Below are positions 8,669 to 19,237 of a DNA stretch of 33,154 bases, piece by piece. Every line of letters begins with the position of its first letter. Position 1 is the first letter of the stretch. This stretch comes from Anaerolineales bacterium (GTDB taxonomy: Bacteria > Chloroflexota > Anaerolineae > Anaerolineales > DRMV01), in assembly GCA_026985995.1 (NCBI GenBank), contig JALSPJ010000173.1, positions 1-33,154 on the forward strand, written 5' to 3'. Below the pieces are notes generated by a model. The model was not told the origin of the DNA and made no database searches. It worked only from the letters and a program-made list of their open reading frames with translations. Both the position numbers and the translations under genes were made by a program.

Positions 8669-10618
8669 TCAGGCCCCGCTGCGCAGCAAGCGCAGGCCGT
8701 TGAGCACCACGATGACCGTGCTGCCCTCGTGGCCCAACACGCCCAAGGTGAGGGGTAAATCGGCCACGAACGCAGACACCACCAGCACCACAATCATGCC
8801 CAGGGCAAAGGCAATGTTTTGGGTGATGACCCGGCGGGCCTTGCGGGCCAGGCGCATGGTGTAGGGCAGCATCTTGAGGTCGTCGCCCATGAGGACCACA
8901 TCCGCGGTCTCCAGGGCCACATCGGTGCCCGCGCCGCCCATGGCAATGCCCACTGTGGCCTTGGCCAGCGCCGGCGCGTCGTTGACCCCGTCGCCTACCA
9001 TGGCCGTGGGGCCATATTTGGCCACCAAGCGCTCCACCGCGGTCACCTTGTCCTGCGGCAAGAGGTTGGCCACAAACTCGTCCACGCCGGCCTGGGCAGC
9101 GATGCTGGCCGCGACCCGCTCGTTGTCGCCGGTGAGCATGACCACCCGCACGCCCAAGGCCTTGAGCTGGGCCACGGCCTCCCGGGCCGCGGGGCGCAAG
9201 GCATCGGCCACCGCGATGAGGGCCAGCCACTGCCCCCCCTCGGGCGCGTAGGCCAGCACCGCGGTCTGGCCCTGGGCCTCCAGCTCAGCCAGGCGGTCCT
9301 GCAGGGCCGGGGGCGGGTTCACGCCCCGCTCGCGAAAGAGGCGCAGATTGCCCACCCACAGGCGCATGCCCTCCACTTCACCTTCCACCCCCCGCCCGGG
9401 GATGGCCTGCACCTGCTCGGGGTCCTCCCAGGTGAGGCCCTGCTCCTGCGCGGCGCGCACAATGGCCTGGGCCACAGGGTGTTCCGAGTGGGCCTCCAGC
9501 GCGGCGATTTGGCGCAGCAGCGCGTCGCGCGCGGTTCCTTCCACCAGGGGCTCGAAGTGGGTCAGGCGGGGTTTGCCCGAGGTGAGGGTGCCGGTCTTGT
9601 CCAGGGCCACGGCCTTGAGGTCGGCCAGGTGTTCCAGATATACGCCGCCTTTGATGAGCACGCCCCGCCGGGCCGCGTGGGCCAGGGCGGCCAAAATGCT
9701 GGCCGGGGTGGAAATGACCAGCGCGCAGGGCGAGGCCACCACCAGCCACAGCATGGCTTTGTAAAACGCTTCTTCAAAGGCATAACCCAGCAGCGCGGGC
9801 AGAGCCGCGGCGATGACCACCGCGCCCAACAGCACAAAAGTGGCGTATTTTTGCTCAAAGGCTTCCAAACGGCGCTGAGTGACGGCTTTGGTGGCCTGGG
9901 CTTCTTCCACCAGGCGCACGATTTTGGCCAAGGTGGTATCTTCCACCCGCCGGGTGACCCGCACTTCCAGCGCGCCGGTGCCGTTGACCGTGCCGGCGAA
10001 GACCTGCGCGCCCGGTTCCTTGAGCACCGGCGTGGATTCGCCAGTGATGGGCGCCTGGTCCACTTCCGAGGTGCCTTGCAGCACCACCCCATCCAGGGGG
10101 AACCGTTCACCGGGCCGCACCAGAATGATTTGGCCCACCTGCACTTCTTCCACCGGCCGGGTAACCCAGGCCTCACCCTGGCGCACGGTGGCCACGGGCG
10201 GGCGCAAATCCAGCAGGGCTTCGATGGCCCGGCGATTGCGGTCCAGGGCGTAGGTTTGCAGCGCGTTGGAGAGGGAGAACAAGAACAGCAGCACCGCGCC
10301 TTCGGCGGGATGCCCAATGTAGGCCGCGCCCAACGCCGCGGCCACCATGAGCAGGTCCACATCCAGCTGGTGCTCTTTCCACAGCAGGGTGAGGCCGTTG
10401 ATGAGGGCCAGGCTGCCGCCGGCGACGAACGCCACGGTGTAGGCCATAAACAAAGGCCAGCCCGCGACGCCGTTGCGTTCCAACAGCCAGCCGACCACGA
10501 GGGCCACCAAAGTGAGGCCGGTGAGGAACCATTCCAGGGCCAGGCCGTTGAGCCATTGGCCCATAGCGCGCATCCGGTGCTGCACAAAAGCCAGGGCGGT
10601 GGTCGTCAGTTCGGTCAT
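8669..10618 (-). CDS. P1B-type heavy-metal translocating ATPase, P1B-4-like
   Basis: TGES, SPCALVISTP (TM6), DKTGTLTSGK, MLTGDN, MVGDGVNDAPALA, and HEGST in the last TM region. No N-terminal CxxC metal-binding domain. Confidence 0.92.
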   Translation of the reverse strand: MTELTTTALAFVQHRMRAMGQWLNGLALEWFLTGLTLVALVVGWLLERNGVAGWPLFMAYTVAFVAGGSLALINGLTLLWKEHQLDVDLLMVAAALGAAYIGHPAEGAVLLFLFSLSNALQTYALDRNRRAIEALLDLRPPVATVRQGEAWVTRPVEEVQVGQIILVRPGERFPLDGVVLQGTSEVDQAPITGESTPVLKEPGAQVFAGTVNGTGALEVRVTRRVEDTTLAKIVRLVEEAQATKAVTQRRLEAFEQKYATFVLLGAVVIAAALPALLGYAFEEAFYKAMLWLVVASPCALVISTPASILAALAHAARRGVLIKGGVYLEHLADLKAVALDKTGTLTSGKPRLTHFEPLVEGTARDALLRQIAALEAHSEHPVAQAIVRAAQEQGLTWEDPEQVQAIPGRGVEGEVEGMRLWVGNLRLFRERGVNPPPALQDRLAELEAQGQTAVLAYAPEGGQWLALIAVADALRPAAREAVAQLKALGVRVVMLTGDNERVAASIAAQAGVDEFVANLLPQDKVTAVERLVAKYGPTAMVGDGVNDAPALAKATVGIAMGGAGTDVALETADVVLMGDDLKMLPYTMRLARKARRVITQNIAFALGMIVVLVVSAFVADLPLTLGVLGHEGSTVIVVLNGLRLLRSGA

Positions 10619-10624
10619 GGGTCA

Positions 10625-10647
10625 CTCCAAGACAAGGGGTCTTGGAG
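10625..10647. promoter_or_regulatory. Perfect 9-bp inverted repeat between the fur-family gene and the ATPase
   Basis: CTCCAAGAC-AAGGG-GTCTTGGAG. Confidence 0.6.
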
Positions 10648-10651
10648 CGGG

Positions 10652-11149
10652 TCAATGGTGGGCGGCTACGGAAACCGAAGGGGTTTGCTGGGCCGCGCGC
10701 TGGCACTCGGGGCACAAGCCGTAATACACCAGCCGGGCGCCCAAAATGCGGTATCCCGATTCTGCGGCGACTTTGCGGTCCAACTCGGCCACAGCCTCGC
10801 ACGGCAGGTCCACCACCCGATGGCATTGCAGACACGCCAGGTTGACATGGGGTTCAATGTCGGCGTCGTAGTGAATGGCCCCATCGCCGGTATTGCCCAA
10901 AGCATGGATGGCGCCCAGGCGCACCAAGGTGTCCAAAGTGTTGTAGACAGTGGCCAGGCTCAGCGATGGGAACTCATCTTTGAGGGCGTTGTAAATCTGC
11001 TGGGCGGTGGGATGCGATTTGGTCGAAGCCAAATAGCGACAAATCGCCCGCCGTTGGACCGTAAGCCGCAGCCCGGCATCACGCAAGGCTTGCAGCAAGC
11101 GCGCTTCCAACGGATTTTGAGGTGTGGGAGAAGCAACTCGCCCTTTCAT
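10652..11149 (-). CDS. Fur/PerR family transcriptional regulator
   Basis: LRDAGLRLTVQRRAICRYLAST... PTAQQIYNALKDEFPSLSLATVYNTLDTLVRLGAIHAL, HYDADIEPHVNLACLQC, CPEC. Confidence 0.93.
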   Translation of the reverse strand: MKGRVASPTPQNPLEARLLQALRDAGLRLTVQRRAICRYLASTKSHPTAQQIYNALKDEFPSLSLATVYNTLDTLVRLGAIHALGNTGDGAIHYDADIEPHVNLACLQCHRVVDLPCEAVAELDRKVAAESGYRILGARLVYYGLCPECQRAAQQTPSVSVAAHH

Positions 11150-11165
11150 AAGACCCGCTCCGAAG

Positions 11166-11180
11166 TTGGAATTATTCTAA
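11166..11180. promoter_or_regulatory. Putative Fur/PerR box (7-1-7)
   Basis: TTGGAAT-T-ATTCTAA, inverted repeat with one mismatched pair, 16 bp upstream of the fur-family start codon. Confidence 0.6.
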
Positions 11181-11228
11181 AGTAGAACCCGGCCCTTGTC
11201 AAGGGGCACGCGGCAGATTTGAAGGCCC

Positions 11229-11274
11229 AAAAACCAGGGGTTGAGGTGGGCGTGGCCCCCTCCCCAACCCCTGG
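11229..11274 (-). terminator. Rho-independent terminator downstream of the 5'-nucleotidase gene
   Basis: Minus strand CCAGGGGTTG...CAACCCCTGG followed by TTTTT. Confidence 0.75.
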
Positions 11275-11317
11275 CAGGGTGCGGTGGCCCTCAATGCGGG
11301 GCTCCTGCCGTGACCAT

Positions 11318-13234
11318 TTACCCGCCGCGGGCGGTGCGCTTCCAGGCCCAGAAGGCGATGCCGGCCACGGCCAGCAAACCGGCCACCCAGGCCCAGGCGG
11401 GCACTCCGCCACCGGCCTCGGCCGCGGGTGCGGGGGTTTCGGCCATGGGCGCTTCCGTCGCGGCCTCAGGGGCCGCGGCTTCTTCCGTGGGCGCCTGGGT
11501 CGGCTCGGGTGTGGGTTCCTCCGTGGGCTCTTCCGTGGGCTCCGGCGTGGCCGCGGCTTCCTCGGCCGCGCCCTCCACCCGGGTGATGCGGCCTTCGAGC
11601 TCCGCGGTCACCGGCGAATGCTGGGCAATGTAATCCATCACCACATCGGCCAGCAAGGGGCCGAAGTCGTAGACATTCATGGCCTTTTCGGCGAACATGC
11701 TGTACTCGTCGCCGCCGTTGCGGATGAAGTTGTTGGCCGCGACCTTGTACACCGCGTCGGGGTCCAGCGGCTGCCACGAGCCATCCTCGGCCCGCACTTC
11801 CACGCTGACGATGCGCTCACCCACCGGGCGGGTGGGGTCCCAAGTGTAGCGCAGGCCGGCCACCTGCAAGAAGCGGCCGGTGCCTTCGTTCTCGGGGTTC
11901 TCGGCCCGGCTCACGCCGTTTTCCAGCGCGGCCAGCAGGTCCGCGCCTTTGATTTCAAAGGTGGCCACGGTGTTGCCAAAGGGCAGCACTTCCAGCACCT
12001 GGCCCACAGTCACCGGCCCTGCGGGGATGCTGGCGCGAATGCCGCCACCGTTCTGCAGGGCAATTTGCACGCCCTGGTCCTGCGTGGCCCACAGAATGGC
12101 ATCGGTCACCAGATTGCCCATGGTGCACTCCGCGAAGCGGCACGATTCCCGAGAGCCGTCCAGGTCCACCGCGGCTTCGCCGATGACCTTCTGCCGCAGT
12201 TCGTTGAGGGGCTGGGCCAGTTCTTCCACCCGGGCCAGCACCTCGGGGTCTTGTTCCACATTGGCGTCGAGCAAAATGGGGTCGCCTTCCCACGCCTGGG
12301 CCACGCCATCGGGCGAGAAGGTGACCTTCAGAAAGCCCAAATAGCGCCCGTAGGAGCCGTCTTGCACGATGAGCACGGGTTCACCCCGGGCCGAGGTGAC
12401 CACCGTGGGATAGGGGCCTTTGGCCTTTTCCGCGGTGTTGGAAAGCAGGGTGTGGCTGTGACCACCGACGATGATGTCCACCCCTTCCACCTGGGCGGCC
12501 AGGTCCTGGTCGGGCACATAGCCCAAGTGCGAGAGCACGACGATGATATTGACGCCCTGTTCCTCGAGCTCCGCGGCGTATTTTTGCACCGCGGCCACAG
12601 GGTCGGTGAAGGTCACATTGGGGCCAGGGCTGGAGAGGATGCCGGTGAGGGGCGTGACCACGCCGATGACGCCCACCTGCACATCCCCGGCCTGCAAGAT
12701 GACATAAGGCTTAATCAACTCAGCCAGCGCGGGGTCATTGGCTGCGTCCACATTGGCGCCCAGCACGGGGAATTCCACCTGTTGGATGAACGCGGCCAGG
12801 GTTTCGGGCCCGGCGTCGAATTCGTGGTTGCCCACGCTCATGGCATCGTAGCCCAGCCAGTTCATGAACTCGGCCGTAGCCTGGCCCTTGTATTGGGTGA
12901 AGAAGAGGGTGCCCTGGAACTCATCACCGGCGTCGAGCAGCAGGGCATCGGGATACTCGGCCCGGATGGCCTGGATTTGGGTCATGCGGCGGGCCACACC
13001 GCCGAAGCATTTGCCCTCGTTGGCGGCTTCTTCGTCGCAGTAGCCGCCGTATTTGTTGAACTGCTCGATGTGGGTATGCACATCGTTGGTGTGCATGATG
13101 ACGAGGGTCGGGCCCTCCTCCTGCCCCGCAGAGGCGGCCGCGTCTTCCGCGGCCACGGGGGCCACCGCGGCCCACCCCAACAACAGGCCGAAGAACAACG
13201 CCACGGCCCACCAACGACGGATACGCACGGGCAT
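11318..13234 (-). CDS. 5'-nucleotidase / UshA-like metallophosphoesterase, secreted with C-terminal TM anchor
   Basis: Signal peptide MPVRIRRWWAVALFFGLLLGWAAVAPVAAE; VIMHTNDVHTHIEQ, LLDAGDEFQG, SVGNHEFDAG; C-terminal PTEEPTEEPTPEPT linker and TM helix. Confidence 0.92.
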   Translation of the reverse strand: MPVRIRRWWAVALFFGLLLGWAAVAPVAAEDAAASAGQEEGPTLVIMHTNDVHTHIEQFNKYGGYCDEEAANEGKCFGGVARRMTQIQAIRAEYPDALLLDAGDEFQGTLFFTQYKGQATAEFMNWLGYDAMSVGNHEFDAGPETLAAFIQQVEFPVLGANVDAANDPALAELIKPYVILQAGDVQVGVIGVVTPLTGILSSPGPNVTFTDPVAAVQKYAAELEEQGVNIIVVLSHLGYVPDQDLAAQVEGVDIIVGGHSHTLLSNTAEKAKGPYPTVVTSARGEPVLIVQDGSYGRYLGFLKVTFSPDGVAQAWEGDPILLDANVEQDPEVLARVEELAQPLNELRQKVIGEAAVDLDGSRESCRFAECTMGNLVTDAILWATQDQGVQIALQNGGGIRASIPAGPVTVGQVLEVLPFGNTVATFEIKGADLLAALENGVSRAENPENEGTGRFLQVAGLRYTWDPTRPVGERIVSVEVRAEDGSWQPLDPDAVYKVAANNFIRNGGDEYSMFAEKAMNVYDFGPLLADVVMDYIAQHSPVTAELEGRITRVEGAAEEAAATPEPTEEPTEEPTPEPTQAPTEEAAAPEAATEAPMAETPAPAAEAGGGVPAWAWVAGLLAVAGIAFWAWKRTARGG

Positions 13235-13288
13235 AAGCCAACCTCCTTTATGATAAGCGAAAGAGATGTGCCACAACAGGCAAGGGGA

Positions 13289-13294
13289 TTATAA
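13289..13294 (-). promoter_or_regulatory. Putative -10 hexamer for the 5'-nucleotidase gene
   Basis: TATAAT on the minus strand; the position 17 nt upstream falls within heptad array copy 2. Confidence 0.45.
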
Positions 13295-13311
13295 CCGAAG
13301 GGGGAAGGGGT

Positions 13312-13351
13312 GGAAGTTGGAAGTTGGAAGTTGGAATGGCTATACGCACTA
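13312..13351 (+). repeat. Heptad-plus-tail element, copy 2
   Basis: Three exact TGGAAGT units (13312-13332), then tail TGGAATGGCTATACGCACT (13333-13351). Confidence 0.93.
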
Positions 13352-13428
13352 ATCCGCGGCATGGAGCAGCGGCCCCGACCGCGGCCAGGAGGCCCCGGCC
13401 CCGCGCCGGTTCCCCCAAACCCGCGGCA

Positions 13429-15096
<1,668 letters not shown>

Positions 15097-15174
15097 GGCC
15101 CTTGCCTCCGGGGGGTGGGAGAACCTGACGGCCGGCCGGGGCGCGCCATAAAGCTGCGGGCCGCCGCGCGCCGG

Positions 15175-16032
15175 CTATGCGGCCAGGTCAAAGGGCAAAT
15201 CGCTGATGTCGCGCAAACGCTGACCGTCGACCAGGGTGGCCAACAAGTCTTGCGCGGTGCCTTCGCCCAGGGCGTGCACTGCGGCTTGCAATTCGGGTAG
15301 CGCCACATGATAGACGCAGTCCAAATCGCCCGTGCCCAAGGCCAGCGAAGCCAGACGCCCGGGGTGCGGCTCGGCTGTAACGACGACAATATGGGGCGTA
15401 TGCCCCTTGCGGTTGCGAATGAGATTGAGGCCCTCGGTGCGCACATTTTGGGAGCGGTCACTGCGGATGGTCCACTTACACGACACGCTGGCATGCAAAA
15501 GGGGCTTCTGGTTGTTCGTCGCCCGCAAAGGGGTCCAACGCGCCACGGGCATATCCGGTTCCACCAAAACGGCCTGCTGATTGATCGTTGCATCGTCCAG
15601 GGGCAGGCGGGCAATCAAAATATCAGGGGCGATTAGATAATCTCCCAAGGCGGCATGCAATTGCGGCGTATCTTTCAAGGCTCGGCTTAGCTCGGTCAAA
15701 TGTGCGTATTGCACAAATTCCTCAATGCGGTGGTTGAGATAAAAGCGCCACGGTCCGGGGCGTAAATGTTCCAAAGCCAAAAAAGCCTGCTGCAACGCCT
15801 CGTAGGTCACTTGCTCGAAGCGTCGCCCCACCTTTTGCGCGGCCAAAAACCCCTCCTCCAAGGTGCAACCGGCCTGGCGGGCAATATGTTGCCACATATG
15901 TTGGGCAATCGTGCGGCTCGTCCGATTACTCCGGTCCGCGGTATTGGGAAAGCCGTGGGCATCGACCCGCACCACATGCTGGCACAACTGCCGATGATAA
16001 GCCTGCCGCCATTGCTCCCACCAGGGCGTCAT
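15175..16032 (-). CDS. Type II restriction endonuclease, NgoMIV family
   Basis: HASVSCKWTIRSDRSQNVRTEGLNLIRNRKGHTPHIVVVTAEPHPGRLASLALGTGDLDCVYHVALPELQ... LRDISDLPFDLA closely resembles my recall of the NgoMIV family core. Confidence 0.85.
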   Translation of the reverse strand: MTPWWEQWRQAYHRQLCQHVVRVDAHGFPNTADRSNRTSRTIAQHMWQHIARQAGCTLEEGFLAAQKVGRRFEQVTYEALQQAFLALEHLRPGPWRFYLNHRIEEFVQYAHLTELSRALKDTPQLHAALGDYLIAPDILIARLPLDDATINQQAVLVEPDMPVARWTPLRATNNQKPLLHASVSCKWTIRSDRSQNVRTEGLNLIRNRKGHTPHIVVVTAEPHPGRLASLALGTGDLDCVYHVALPELQAAVHALGEGTAQDLLATLVDGQRLRDISDLPFDLAA

Positions 16033-17375
16033 ACCTCGGCTCCTGCGTGCGGGCGTACAAACCCCACCAGATACTCCCGATGCATACGCTGCTCGATTTG
16101 CGACTGCGCGGCCCCCCGACGGGCGGGCATCATGCGCCGATCGCGGTCCAGGGTGCGCACGCCGGTACGCACATGCCGCAAGCCCACTTGCTCTCCAATT
16201 GCGGCCAACGCTTCAGGTGTGCGCGTCGAACGCCCCCGCATGGTGCTATCGCCCACGACGAAAACGGCCGCACCGCCCGGCATGAGCACCCGAGCCACCT
16301 CGTGCAGCACCCGGCGCATCTCGGTGAAATAGCGATGCAAAACCCGGGCCTTTTTGGCGTCCAGCTGGGCAATGGTTTGCACAGCGTGTTGAGCCACCGC
16401 GGGCAAGGGGGCAAATTCCCACCCCTGGGTGGCTTCACCGCCGATATACTCCCGCCGTAAGGCGCTCAGCTGCTGCACCGAATAACCCCACCACACCAGG
16501 GTAAATTTGTGTGCTCGCATGTAGTCGATGGCATTGGCTGCATAAGGCGGCGAAGTAACCACCAACGCCACCTGGCCCTCGGCCCAGGGCATTTTTTGAG
16601 CATCGGCCTCGACCACTATCGCCGGCGTTTGCGCTACAGGCCAAGACTGTCGCAACAAACGCAACGCACGACGGGCTTTTTGAGCAAAAAGTGACAAAAC
16701 CGGCTTGGGCTGCTTGAGGATCTTGTGCGGCCGCGTATGCGATAAATCCCGGGCCTGGGCTACACTGCCCGATTTGGCAATGATGAGGCTGGAGAAAACC
16801 ACCCGGGCAAAACGCCGAACTGACGCCGTGGGTTCTTCCTCAATGGCCAACATCAAAGCCCACAACGCGCGCTGCGTTTCGGGCAAGAACCAGTAATCCA
16901 CAAACCGACGGGTGGGCTCGTCCCAGCGTTGCGCCGCGAGCCGGGCCAGCACTTCCGCGCGCTGCAGCCAGGCCTGGGCCCGCTGCATCATGCGCGGCCA
17001 GGCCACATCCCAGGCGGCCGGCGAGGGCGGCGACATTTTCGCGCTAACCAAAGTCAGCGCCAACGGGTCAATGTCGCTACCCAGGGCCACCCGCCCCAGC
17101 CGCTGGGCTTCCACCAGGGTGGTTCCCGAACCCATCATGGGGTCCAACACCCGTTCACCAGGCCGAGTCAAATGCCGAATGAACCAGCGTGGCAGCTGAG
17201 GCGGATATTTGGCCGGAAACGGATGCAACGCGTGTAAGGGCAGCGCATCGGTCGCGCCATGAAAATCCAAACTTTGCCGCAGCAAAGCATCGAGGCGCGC
17301 CGCTCTATCGGCGAGCGACGCGAGAGCCGGTGCGGCATCGTCCCGCGGTTCCAGGGAAGGCAAAAAAGGCTGCAT
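16029..17375 (-). CDS. DNA amino-methyltransferase (N4-cytosine/N6-adenine type) partner of the endonuclease
   Basis: VLDPMMGSGTTLVEAQRLGRVALGSDIDPLA (motif I region), VVTSPPYAANAIDY (motif IV), HEVARVLMPGGAAVFVVGDS. Stop overlaps the endonuclease ATG (ATGA). Confidence 0.9.
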   Translation of the reverse strand: MQPFLPSLEPRDDAAPALASLADRAARLDALLRQSLDFHGATDALPLHALHPFPAKYPPQLPRWFIRHLTRPGERVLDPMMGSGTTLVEAQRLGRVALGSDIDPLALTLVSAKMSPPSPAAWDVAWPRMMQRAQAWLQRAEVLARLAAQRWDEPTRRFVDYWFLPETQRALWALMLAIEEEPTASVRRFARVVFSSLIIAKSGSVAQARDLSHTRPHKILKQPKPVLSLFAQKARRALRLLRQSWPVAQTPAIVVEADAQKMPWAEGQVALVVTSPPYAANAIDYMRAHKFTLVWWGYSVQQLSALRREYIGGEATQGWEFAPLPAVAQHAVQTIAQLDAKKARVLHRYFTEMRRVLHEVARVLMPGGAAVFVVGDSTMRGRSTRTPEALAAIGEQVGLRHVRTGVRTLDRDRRMMPARRGAAQSQIEQRMHREYLVGFVRPHAGAEV

Positions 17376-17379
17376 GGCC

Positions 17380-17724
17380 TTATTCTACCAAACCCAACGC
17401 GCGCAGCACCAGGGCCGCGCGGGCCTGCATTTTGGCCCGGTCTTTTTCTTCGGCAAAGAAGGCCAGCAGCGCGGCGGGGTCCAGGGTATAGCCCGGGTAC
17501 GGCTGTCCTTCCAGGCGCTGGGCGGCCACATCGGCCAGGGCCAGCAGCTTGCGGCAACGCTTGCTGCCCGTGTGCACCACCCGGGCCAGGCGCCCATCTT
17601 GCACCTGGGCGTAAAACGCCACCCAATGCCCGCCCTCCCGGGCCTGGCCCAAGGGCTGCCAACCCTCGGGCGCGGCATCCACCCGGCGCTGCAACCCCTG
17701 CCGGTGATATTCGGCGACACGCAT
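17380..17724 (-). CDS. Conserved small protein of unknown function
   Basis: MRVAEYHRQGLQRRVDAAPEGWQPLGQ... HTGSKRCRKLLALADVAAQRLEGQPYPGYTLDPAALLAFFAEEKDRAKMQARAALVLRALGLVE. Start inferred at 17724. Confidence 0.6.
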   Translation of the reverse strand: MRVAEYHRQGLQRRVDAAPEGWQPLGQAREGGHWVAFYAQVQDGRLARVVHTGSKRCRKLLALADVAAQRLEGQPYPGYTLDPAALLAFFAEEKDRAKMQARAALVLRALGLVE

Positions 17725-17740
17725 GGCACCACCTCCTGCC

Positions 17741-19237
17741 CTACGCGGGAAACACGCCCTGCAAGGTGCGCCACGGGTCCGGGCCGCGGGTCGGTTCCCC
17801 CTGCGCGCCCGCGGCCGGGGTTTGGGGGAATTGCTCCGCGAGGGCCAGGGCGGCCAGCACGGGCAAGGGCACCTCGTCGCCCAAGGCCACCGCGGGCCCC
17901 AGGGCCTCTTCCACCCACCGGGTGTGGTAAACCCCCCGCCGAAAGTCGGGATGGGCCAGCACCTGCTGCAAAAAGGCCACATTGGTGGTCACGCCGTGGT
18001 AGACCGTGCCGGCCAGCGCGATTTGCAAACGGGCAATGGCCGCCGGCCGGGTTTCGGCGTGGACGATGATTTTGGCCAGCAGGGGGTCGTAGTGGGGGGT
18101 GATGTCCTGACCGGCGCGCACGCCGCTGTCGACCCGCACGCCGGGGCCGGTGGGTTCCACCACCTGCAGCAACCGGCCCGTGCTGGGCAAGAAGCCGTGC
18201 GCGGGGTCCTCGGCATAGATGCGGGCCTCGATGGCGTGCCCCCGGGGCTGCAGCTCGGCCTGCTGCCAGGGCAGGGCCTGGCCCGCGGCCACCCGCAACT
18301 GCCATTGCACCAGGTCGATGCCCAGCACCATCTCGGTGATGGGGTGTTCCACCTGCAGGCGGGTGTTCATTTCCAAAAAGTAAAAGGCCCGGCTTTCGGG
18401 GTCGACGATGAACTCCACCGTACCCGCGTTGACATAGCCCACGGCCTGCGCGGCAGCCACCGCGGCCTGGGCCATGCGGGCCCGCAGGTCCGGGTCGAGC
18501 AGGGGCGAGGGGGTTTCTTCGATGATTTTCTGATGCCGACGCTGCACCGAGCATTCTCGCTCGAAGAGGTGCAAGGTGTGGCCGTGGGCGTCGGCCAGAA
18601 TTTGAAATTCCACATGCCGGGCCGCGGGAATGAACTTTTCCAGCAGCAGCCGGGCGTCGCCGAACGCGTGTTGGGCTTCACGGCGGGCGGCGGCCGCGGC
18701 TTCGGGCAGGTCTTCGGGCCGGTGCACCACCCGCATGCCCTTGCCGCCGCCTCCTGCGGCCGCCTTAAGCAGCACGGGGAACCCGATGTGCCGCGCGGCC
18801 TGCAGCAGGCTTTGGTCGTCATCGGGGCCCTGGTAGCCGGGCACCACGGGCACGCCGGCGGCCTGCATCCGCTGCCGGGCCGCGGCCTTGTCGCCCATGA
18901 GGGCGATGGCTTCCGCGGGTGGGCCAACGAAAGTCAGCCCGGCCTCGGTCACGGCCCGGGCAAAGGCCGGGTTCTCGGCCAAAAAGCCATAGCCGGGGTG
19001 AACGGCATCCGCGGCCGTGCGCCGGGCCGCCTCGAGCAAGGCCTCGATGCGCAGGTAGGATGCGGGGGCCGGCGCAGGGCCGATGGGCACGGCTTCGTCG
19101 GCTTCCAGGGCATGGGGTGCGGTGGCGTCGGCTTCGGAATACACGGCCACCGTGGTCAGGCCCAGCTCGCGCGCCGCGCGGATGATGCGCCGCGCGATTT
19201 CCCCACGATTGGCAACGAGCACTTTGCGCAGGTTCAT
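17741..19237 (-). CDS. accC: Biotin carboxylase subunit (acetyl-/propionyl-CoA carboxylase type)
   Basis: MNLRKVLVANRGEIARRIIRAARELGL... AVHPGYGFLAENPAFA... AAAGGGGKGMRVV... FLEMNTRLQVEHPITEMVLGIDLV. No biotinyl domain at the C terminus. Confidence 0.93.
   Translation of the reverse strand: MNLRKVLVANRGEIARRIIRAARELGLTTVAVYSEADATAPHALEADEAVPIGPAPAPASYLRIEALLEAARRTAADAVHPGYGFLAENPAFARAVTEAGLTFVGPPAEAIALMGDKAAARQRMQAAGVPVVPGYQGPDDDQSLLQAARHIGFPVLLKAAAGGGGKGMRVVHRPEDLPEAAAAARREAQHAFGDARLLLEKFIPAARHVEFQILADAHGHTLHLFERECSVQRRHQKIIEETPSPLLDPDLRARMAQAAVAAAQAVGYVNAGTVEFIVDPESRAFYFLEMNTRLQVEHPITEMVLGIDLVQWQLRVAAGQALPWQQAELQPRGHAIEARIYAEDPAHGFLPSTGRLLQVVEPTGPGVRVDSGVRAGQDITPHYDPLLAKIIVHAETRPAAIARLQIALAGTVYHGVTTNVAFLQQVLAHPDFRRGVYHTRWVEEALGPAVALGDEVPLPVLAALALAEQFPQTPAAGAQGEPTRGPDPWRTLQGVFPA

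Noticed and set aside
8819-11185. 788-aa plus-strand ORF
   Set aside because: Antisense to the P1B ATPase and Fur-family genes; His/Gly/Gln-rich composition with no domain signal.
11219-13294. 691-aa plus-strand ORF
   Set aside because: Antisense to the 5'-nucleotidase gene; low-complexity composition.
17380-17724. NifU-like Fe-S scaffold assignment for the small protein
   Set aside because: Only a vague resemblance; the expected conserved cysteines are not present, so left as unknown.
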